Shown here in pieces: positions 6,303 through 7,893 of a stretch of 7,893 nt of DNA. The notes under the pieces are model-generated. The model worked only from the letters and a program-made list of their open reading frames with translations, was not told the DNA's origin and searched no databases. Source of the DNA: Allobosea sp. Its GTDB lineage: Bacteria; Pseudomonadota; Alphaproteobacteria; Rhizobiales; Beijerinckiaceae. The stretch's first letter is position 1, and each line of letters opens with the position of its first letter. The stretch is taken from the NCBI GenBank assembly GCA_021732895.1, contig JAKFWE010000521.1, positions 1-7,893 of the forward strand, in the 5' to 3' direction. The position numbers and the translations under genes are program-made.

Positions 6303-7235
6303 TCAGCGGATGCGCCGCGCCAGCGGACCGAGCGAAGCCAGCAGCGTGTCCGCGATCTTGGACAGGAAGGCGTCTATCGCCGCCTGATGGCGCAGGGGCT
6401 GCGCGTTTGCCGACGTGAGCAGATACAGCGTGCGCTTCACCGGCAGGTCGGAAATCCGCCGGCCGACCAGGAGCCCCGCCCGCAGTTCCTCGATCGCGGT
6501 CCCGTAGGGCATCATGCTCGCCGCGGCCCCGCGCACCACGAGCGTTCGCATCGCCGGGATCGACTGCGCCGCATAAGGAATGTGCAGGGGCAGCGAGAAC
6601 TTCTCGGCGGCGGTTTTCAGCAGCCGCTGCACCATGTCGCGCTCGCCCGCCTGGACGAGGTCGTGGTTCAGCGCCTCGGCCAGCGTCAGCGTGTCCGGCA
6701 GCTTCTGCGCGGTCGCGGCGGTGACGAAGAGCAGCTCTTCCTCCAGGATCGGCTGGCGCAGGATCCCCGGCCGCGGCTCCTCCGCGCCATAGGCGAAGGC
6801 GATCTGGATGTCGCCGCGATCGAGCGTCTGCATCAGCACATGGCTCAGCTCCTCGACCAGGCTGAGCGCGACGCCGGGGAGCTCGTTCTTGGCGTCGACC
6901 AGAATGTCGGGGCCGATCTGCAGCATGATGCTCGGCGTCATTCCCAGCACCAGGATTTCGAGGTCTTGCTCCTGGCCCGAGAGGGCCTTGATGTCGCGCC
7001 GCGCCTCCTCGACCTCCAGCAGGATGCGGCGCGCACGCTCCAGCAGCAGCCGGCCGGCCTCGGTGAGCACGACGCCGCGCGAGTGCCGCCGCAAGAGCTC
7101 GATCTTCAGGTCCTGCTCGAGCTGCCTGATCTGCAGCCCGAGCGCGGGCTGGGCGACATTGAGATGTTCGGCCGCCCGCGTGATGTTGCCGGTTTCGGCG
7201 ATCGCGACGAAATAGCGGAGCTGGCGGAGATTGAT
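6303..7235 (-). CDS. LysR-type transcriptional regulator with apparent ATC start
   Basis: About 310 residues if started at the ATC codon 7233-7235, the normal LysR length. The N-terminal winged helix-turn-helix is complete: NLRQLRYFVAIAETGNITRA (2-21), then AQPALGLQIRQLE (28-40), and the wing with RRHSRGVVLTEAG (49-61). A linker helix leads to the effector-binding domain (about 90-300), with ILVLGMTPSIMLQIGP at its first strand. It should bind DNA as an oligomer and respond to a small ligand, probably controlling the downstream transport genes. Relatives usually begin Met-Asn-Leu-Arg-Gln-Leu, and here Met corresponds to ATC. GGGAGG stands five bases before it. The first conventional in-frame start is TTG 7094, which would delete most of the helix-turn-helix. 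Upstream the frame stops at TAG 7269-7271. The HTH style resembles Nac-like members, a tentative placement. Confidence 0.87.
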   Translation of the reverse strand: MNLRQLRYFVAIAETGNITRAAEHLNVAQPALGLQIRQLEQDLKIELLRRHSRGVVLTEAGRLLLERARRILLEVEEARRDIKALSGQEQDLEILVLGMTPSIMLQIGPDILVDAKNELPGVALSLVEELSHVLMQTLDRGDIQIAFAYGAEEPRPGILRQPILEEELLFVTAATAQKLPDTLTLAEALNHDLVQAGERDMVQRLLKTAAEKFSLPLHIPYAAQSIPAMRTLVVRGAAASMMPYGTAIEELRAGLLVGRRISDLPVKRTLYLLTSANAQPLRHQAAIDAFLSKIADTLLASLGPLARRIR

Positions 7236-7240
7236 CGCGG

Positions 7241-7246
7241 CCTCCC
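7241..7246 (-). promoter_or_regulatory. Shine-Dalgarno site GGGAGG of the LysR gene
   Basis: On the - strand GGGAGG is followed by five bases (CCGCG) and then the ATC codon at 7235. The Pht5-like gene has the same layout, GGGAGG plus five bases before its TTG start. This spacing is what makes ATC the best candidate initiator. Confidence 0.6.
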
Positions 7247-7267
7247 GGCATGTCGTTTCGGCGCGGA

Positions 7268-7296
7268 ACTATGCGACGGCGCGAACCCTCCAACAA
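7268..7296 (-). promoter_or_regulatory. Candidate sigma-70 promoter for the LysR gene
   Basis: Reading the - strand, TTGTTG (7296-7291) is followed after exactly 17 bases by CATAGT (7273-7268). The -35 box matches 3 of 6 and the -10 box 4 of 6 consensus bases. Transcription would begin near 7260, leaving a leader of about 25 bases that includes the GGGAGG site. Such boxes are rare by chance in this GC-rich context, but the match is only moderate. Confidence 0.4.
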
Positions 7297-7317
7297 GGCG
7301 CGGGCGCGACGCAGGCC

Positions 7318-7893
7318 CTACTGCGCCGGCCTGAACCAGCGCTCCATGCGTTCGAGCGCGACGAAGATGACGACGCTGACCAGCACGACGAAGATGATCG
7401 TCGCGAACATGCCGGGCAGGTCGTAGCGCTCGGCGAGATCGTTGATGAGCTGGCCGAGCCCGCCGAAATTGATCAGGAACTCGACCCCGATCAGGTTGAT
7501 CAGCGCGAAGATCAGCCCGAGCCTGACGCCGACGAAGATCGTCGGCACGGCGGCCGGCAGCAGGATCTTCCAGAACTGCTGCGAGGGCGTCAGATTGTAG
7601 CTGCGCCCGACATTGATCAGGCTCTGTTTGACCCCGGTCAGGCCCTCGAGCGTCTTCAGCACCACCGGGCCGAGCCCCGCGACGAAGCCCATCGCGACGA
7701 TGGTCGCCGCGCTCCGGCCGAAGATCACCAGGAACAGCGGATAGGCCAGCACGATCGGGGCCGCCGCCACGGCGGCGACCCAGGGCTCGGTCGCCAGCCG
7801 CAGGATGCGCTTCTTGTAGAGCAGCACGCCGAGCGAAATCCCGCAGATGCTGACCAGCAGGCTCGCGGCCAGCGCCTCCGCGCAGGTCAGGAG
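7318..7893 (-). CDS. ABC transporter permease, SsuC/TauC type (5' end off window)
   Basis: The frame runs from the right edge to TAG 7318-7320, giving 191 visible C-terminal residues; roughly 70-80 N-terminal residues are off the window. A GTG at 7827 is not the start, because the frame stays open and hydrophobic to the edge (for example AASLLVSICGISLGVLLYKK). The fragment has several membrane segments and the EAA loop that docks the ATPase: LINVGRSYNLTPSQQFWK followed by ILLPAAVP. A final membrane helix (FATIIFVVLVSVVIFVALER) precedes a short cytoplasmic tail. It belongs to the same permease type as the gene at 3198-4004 but is clearly divergent from it. An 82-base gap with a candidate promoter separates it from LysR, so it may belong to a separate transport operon to the right or form a heterodimer with the other permease. 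Confidence 0.9.
   Translation of the reverse strand, partial: LLTCAEALAASLLVSICGISLGVLLYKKRILRLATEPWVAAVAAAPIVLAYPLFLVIFGRSAATIVAMGFVAGLGPVVLKTLEGLTGVKQSLINVGRSYNLTPSQQFWKILLPAAVPTIFVGVRLGLIFALINLIGVEFLINFGGLGQLINDLAERYDLPGMFATIIFVVLVSVVIFVALERMERWFRPAQ

Noticed and set aside
6303..7094. LysR start at TTG 7094
   Set aside because: It would remove about 47 residues holding most of the DNA-binding domain, which is intact and readable upstream.
7254..7290. Repeated TTCGCGCC/TTCCGCGCC motif near the LysR promoter as a LysR operator
   Set aside because: The half-sites are GC-rich, imperfect and do not show the T-N11-A pattern, so they are not distinguishable from background.
6256..7296. 346-residue - strand frame overlapping LysR, including an ATG at 7251
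   Set aside because: It is Arg/Ala/Gly-rich shadow sequence, out of frame with the helix-turn-helix and effector domain of LysR.

Overview
The window is very GC-rich, with dense, short-gapped genes and GTG/TTG starts. Together with the protein families present, this suggests an alphaproteobacterium, plausibly of the Hyphomicrobiales (Bosea- or Methylobacterium-like). That assignment is inference from composition and protein style. No rRNA, tRNA, CRISPR array, transposase or prophage gene was seen, and no gene-free stretch exceeds about 160 bases.

Left block, + strand (1-2251). The window opens inside the 3' part of a DUF3540 gene, a small protein family known from type VI secretion (T6SS) loci. 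Seven bases later comes a roughly 600-residue protein with an N-terminal TPR array and a C-terminal glycosyltransferase-like (GT9/heptosyltransferase-type) domain. The two look co-transcribed and are probably the tail of a T6SS accessory operon whose main part lies off the left edge.

Right block, - strand (2261-7893), read right to left. The order is: an ABC permease cut by the right edge, a LysR-type regulator, a protein of the 4,5-dihydroxyphthalate decarboxylase (Pht5) family, a secreted NMT1/SsuA-type substrate-binding protein, a second SsuC/TauC-type permease, and an EamA/DMT exporter 10 bases behind that permease. This looks like a catabolic or uptake locus for a small organic, perhaps aromatic or carboxylated, compound. 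The binding protein would capture the ligand, the permeases would import it, the Pht5-like protein would act on or sense it in the cytoplasm, LysR would control expression, and the DMT protein could export a related metabolite. The substrate is unknown. No ATP-binding subunit is in view; it is probably off the right edge.

The two blocks converge at 2251-2261, where a perfect 8-bp stem overlaps both stop codons. Other hairpins sit between binding protein and permease (4038-4061), just ahead of the binding-protein ribosome site (5058-5074), and over the ribosome site of the Pht5-like gene (6151-6172).

The strongest oddity is the LysR gene. Its helix-turn-helix frame has no ATG, GTG or TTG before the conserved N-terminus. 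An ATC codon stands where the initiator Met should be, with GGGAGG five bases upstream and a plausible promoter before that. I do not see a clearly new multi-gene system; the remaining findings are modest and mostly regulatory or contextual.
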